From SB11 sp964584305 (GTDB lineage Bacteria; Bacteroidota; Bacteroidia; UBA8524), in assembly GCA_964584305.1 (NCBI GenBank), contig CAZOZL010000005.1:62001-126000 (forward strand): 64,000 nucleotides of DNA, read 5' to 3'. The position numbers and the translations under genes were made by a program. This document shows, in pieces, positions 61,151 to 64,000 of this stretch. The notes under the pieces are model-generated. The model searched no databases. It saw only the letters and a program-made list of their open reading frames with translations, and was not told where the DNA came from. Numbering within the stretch: the first letter of the stretch is position 1; every line of letters begins with the position of its first letter.

Positions 61151-63853
61151 ATGAAGAAACTCTTTACAATTCTATGTCTCATTTTGTTTGCGAATGTAAG
61201 CTATTCACAAATTGTTATTTCAGGCTATATGTATGATGTGTCCGGTTCAGACGGGAATTACGAATACGTACAACTAATGGCAACAGAAAACATCAATTTT
61301 GCAACCAATAATTATACTGTTGCCGTGTGTAATAATAGTACAGCCGAGAGTAAGGGATGGCTAATTGGCGGTACTTTCAAGTCTTATACTTTTGTATTAA
61401 GCACTGGAAGCGTTAACAAAGGCGATATATTTTATGTAGGCGGTAGCGAAAAAAGACTTGTTGGTGCAGGTTCTGCTGATATTAGCAGTGCAACATGGAT
61501 ACGTACTATAGACTTGGTAAACAACGCTGGTGATGTGGTTGGAAATAGTGGAAATGGTAAGTTTGGTAATGGAGGAAGCAGTGCAGATGGTATAGCTGTA
61601 TTTTCAGGAAAGTTACTGACTACTGATACTACAAAAAAACCTATTGATTGTGTGTTTTATGGCACTGCAGTAGGCAATGCCTTCGTATCATCAACAGTAG
61701 GGTTTCCAGTAGCTGATAACGATTTGTATAAGAGTAGCCAAGGGTTATTTGGTGAAGGAACTAATACTACCATTTTTAATGATTACTCATCAAACCGTTT
61801 CACCTCATTAACAGGTACATACGATGCTGGAACTAAAAAATGGACTACTGCACGTACTGCAACAAGCATTACTTTATCAGGCAGCTCTATTATTGGTGAT
61901 ATTGCAAGTAAAATTACTTTAAAAACGGGCGGCCCAGCTATTACACTTAACACAGTTGGTTTTACAAACGATTTTGGTTTAACCTACCCTAATACGCCTT
62001 CATCAGGCTCAAACTTTTTGTTTTCGGGAGATAAACTTACCGATTCATTGGTTATTACTGTTAAAGCTCCTTTCGAGATAAGAGTGGGTGTAAATAGCTA
62101 TGCAAGTGGAACTATTAAACGTGTACATACTGCTGGTGTAGTAAATAATACTGTTCTTGATGTGAGGTTTAACCCTACCGCTACGGGTGTTTTTATGGAT
62201 ACTATTTTCCTTTCTACTACTGGCGGAACAACACAAAAAGTACCCGTTAAAGGTACTTCATCAAACAATCCTGAAATTTCTTTTCAAACAACATCGTTTA
62301 GTATAAATGAAGGCGGCGGCGGTTCTATTACCTTACAGGTAAATATTGCTAATGCTAATGCCAACTCTACTTCGGTAGATATTGATGTAACCCTTCTTAG
62401 TACAGCCACAGCAGGCAGTGATTATACTTTCTCACCACCAGAAACTATAACTTTCCCAGCAAATTCTACTGATAGTATTATTGTTACAATACCTATTATT
62501 GATGATAATATTGTTGAAGGAGATGAAATCATTTGGTTTACTTTTGATAATTCTAACAACGGAGCAGTGTTTGGTGCTAATGATACAGTTAGAGTTACTA
62601 TTATTGATGATGATTACCGCAAAGTAAATATTGGTGATATAGCTGGTGAAGATGCCAATGGGGAGCCTGATTCAGTTGGGAAACTATACGAAATAACGGG
62701 TGTAGTATATGGACATAATAAACGTAGCCCAGGTTTTCAATTCACTATTCGTGACCAAACAGGTGGTTTAGGTACTTTTGGACCTACTGATGCTTTTGGA
62801 TATACTCCAGCGCAAGGCGATAGTATTACCATACTAGGGCAACTATCACATTTTAGAGGTTTTGCACAAATAAGTTTTATGGATACCATTATTTTCCATC
62901 AATCAAACCAACCACTAAAAGCACCAAGGGTGGTAACTACTTTGGGCGAGGGTACAGAGTCTGATTTAGTAAGGTTTGATAATGCAACTGCAAGCGGTGT
63001 ATGGGCATCGGGCAATCAGTGGGTATATATTAATGGCGGAAACGACTCTATATCCGTTCGTATCACTCCCAGCTCTAATACACTTATTGGCAAACCAATT
63101 CCTTCAAAACCATTTGCCCTAATAGGCATAGGTGGGCAATTCGATTTTTCTTCACCATATACTTCAGGGTATCAAGTATTCCCTCGTGATACAAATGATA
63201 TTATAGTACCCAAAGATTCTTTATCTCCATTTAATTTATTGTCTCCAACTAATAACTCAAGCATAACTATACAAGGTGCAGGTACGCAATTGCTTAGTAT
63301 TACTTGGGAACCTTCTCAACAAGGACAAGGTTTATTGCCACCTACCTACGAGTTTTTGATGGACATACCTACGGGAGATTTTAGTGCGCCTATTTTTTCA
63401 CGTCCATCTAGTACTGGTGGTTCTGCCGCAGCATTAGGCTTACCATATTTTCAGATAGCTACATTTTTAGATAATCAAGGAGTGAATGTTGGGCAATCAA
63501 TATCATTAATATGGACTGTGAAGGCAACGACCACTAATAGCCATAGCCGGTTATCAGATATGCCTTTTAATATCACATTAATTCGTGATGCAATGAATAG
63601 CGTGAAGGTGGTATTGGGCGATAAACTTTTAGTATATCCAAACCCAGCTACCAATACTGTTTTTGTTGAAGCACCCGAAGCAATTAAAAGTATTGCAATA
63701 GCATCATTAGATGGGAAAATACAAACCCAACAAATTGTTAACGGAACACTAAAAGCAGATATTAATACAACAAATCTTAAAAGTGGGATGTATGTAATTT
63801 CAGTAGAGACTGGCAATGCAGTATATACACACCGTTTAATTATTCAGAAATAA
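61151..63853 (+). CDS. T9SS cargo protein with Calx-beta and OB-like domains
   Basis: 900 residues. A signal peptide (MKKLFTILCLILFANVSYSQ) leads into a lamin-tail-like beta region (about 20-190). Around 375-490 is a Calx-beta domain (FSINEGGGGSITLQV, IIDDNIVEGDEIIWFTF, VRVTIIDDD). Residues about 495-660 look like an OB-fold nuclease-associated domain (YEITGVVYGHNKRSPGFQFTI, DSITILGQLSHF). The end, from about 822 (DKLLVYPNPATNTVFVE to THRLIIQK), is a T9SS type A sorting domain. It is likely a calcium-stabilised surface or secreted protein; no catalytic motif is seen. Confidence 0.9.
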   Translation: MKKLFTILCLILFANVSYSQIVISGYMYDVSGSDGNYEYVQLMATENINFATNNYTVAVCNNSTAESKGWLIGGTFKSYTFVLSTGSVNKGDIFYVGGSEKRLVGAGSADISSATWIRTIDLVNNAGDVVGNSGNGKFGNGGSSADGIAVFSGKLLTTDTTKKPIDCVFYGTAVGNAFVSSTVGFPVADNDLYKSSQGLFGEGTNTTIFNDYSSNRFTSLTGTYDAGTKKWTTARTATSITLSGSSIIGDIASKITLKTGGPAITLNTVGFTNDFGLTYPNTPSSGSNFLFSGDKLTDSLVITVKAPFEIRVGVNSYASGTIKRVHTAGVVNNTVLDVRFNPTATGVFMDTIFLSTTGGTTQKVPVKGTSSNNPEISFQTTSFSINEGGGGSITLQVNIANANANSTSVDIDVTLLSTATAGSDYTFSPPETITFPANSTDSIIVTIPIIDDNIVEGDEIIWFTFDNSNNGAVFGANDTVRVTIIDDDYRKVNIGDIAGEDANGEPDSVGKLYEITGVVYGHNKRSPGFQFTIRDQTGGLGTFGPTDAFGYTPAQGDSITILGQLSHFRGFAQISFMDTIIFHQSNQPLKAPRVVTTLGEGTESDLVRFDNATASGVWASGNQWVYINGGNDSISVRITPSSNTLIGKPIPSKPFALIGIGGQFDFSSPYTSGYQVFPRDTNDIIVPKDSLSPFNLLSPTNNSSITIQGAGTQLLSITWEPSQQGQGLLPPTYEFLMDIPTGDFSAPIFSRPSSTGGSAAALGLPYFQIATFLDNQGVNVGQSISLIWTVKATTTNSHSRLSDMPFNITLIRDAMNSVKVVLGDKLLVYPNPATNTVFVEAPEAIKSIAIASLDGKIQTQQIVNGTLKADINTTNLKSGMYVISVETGNAVYTHRLIIQK

Positions 63854-63871
63854 GAGGTTTTTAACCTACTG

Positions 63872-63900
63872 AAAAGCGCACCAAAAGGTGCGCTTTTTTT
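63872..63900 (+). terminator. Intrinsic terminator of the T9SS cargo gene
   Basis: AAGCGCACC and GGTGCGCTT form a 9-bp stem (extendable through A/T) around an AAAA loop, followed by seven T, 18 bp past the stop. The remaining 100 bp to the window end hold nothing recognisable. Confidence 0.9.
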
Positions 63901-64000
63901 GTGCGGAAAATTGCTTTATAAAAATAATTGGACAACACACTTTTTTGTAAGAACTTTGTAGTAACAATTAAGCAGATAATTAATTGTTTTCATAGTTTGA

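Overview
The window is AT-rich chromosomal DNA from a member of the Bacteroidota, probably an uncultured or draft-assembled one, since a run of exactly 100 Ns sits at 42119-42218. The phylum call rests on a type IX secretion (T9SS) gene cluster (porV, porU, a PorP/SprF-type gene, gldJ), two or more proteins with T9SS C-terminal sorting domains, many Bacteroidota-restricted families (DUF4199, DUF4286, DUF3109, DUF4197, the Nif3/zinc-ribbon gene pair), promoters of the TTG-N19/20-TAnnTTTG type, and a tmRNA whose tag reads GDNNFALAA.

Layout. 1-8100: a YqgE/AlgH protein, two tandem paralogous outer-membrane-like proteins, a cystathionine beta-synthase-type enzyme, a DUF4199 protein with a membrane-tethered LuxR-type regulator, a PduO-type cobalamin adenosyltransferase, RNase HI and two lipoproteins. 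8100-11600: typA, folD and queE in a row. 11700-19200: cell-surface and small membrane proteins, alanine dehydrogenase, a secreted metalloprotease-like protein, a histidine phosphatase, and a compact menaquinone-type block (hotdog thioesterase, isochorismate synthase, DUF4286). 19600-25430: an NhaC-type antiporter, an ECF sigma factor followed by a large membrane-anchored partner, and a lysine/alanine-dehydrogenase-like enzyme. 25528-25894: tmRNA (ssrA). 26300-35930: Nif3 and zinc-ribbon proteins, a TPR protein, CCA-adding enzyme, a pRiA4b ORF-3-like protein, miaA, a DinB-like protein and a membrane protein. 36570-39950: a T9SS-targeted M1 peptidase, tRNA-Cys and an MBL hydrolase.

40300-44610 is the most unusual part. 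A DUF318-type permease and a 55-residue membrane protein are bracketed by two near-identical 152-bp direct repeats. Each repeat carries its own Bacteroidota-type promoter, a GGGA-loop hairpin and a strong intrinsic terminator, so each looks like a small RNA gene. The assembly gap lies inside the second copy. Next to it is a perfect 48-bp palindrome, then a Cro/C1-S24 repressor-like regulator and a DnaQ-exonuclease/GIY-YIG protein.

44800-56810 carries a beta-propeller/outer-membrane-barrel protein, a second MBL hydrolase, and the T9SS cluster arranged as two divergent units (porU-porV leftward, porP-gldJ rightward). 57690-63850 holds a DUF4197 lipoprotein, a second M1 peptidase, a DUF3109 protein and a large T9SS cargo protein with a Calx-beta domain.

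Intergenic space is largely occupied by degenerate palindromic repeat families shared between distant loci. The commonest has a core of CTTCCCCTTAAGGGGAAG and occurs eight times in both orientations, including inside a 199-bp tandem duplication at 57273-57670. No rRNA genes, CRISPR arrays, insertion sequences with transposase, or phage structural genes were seen.
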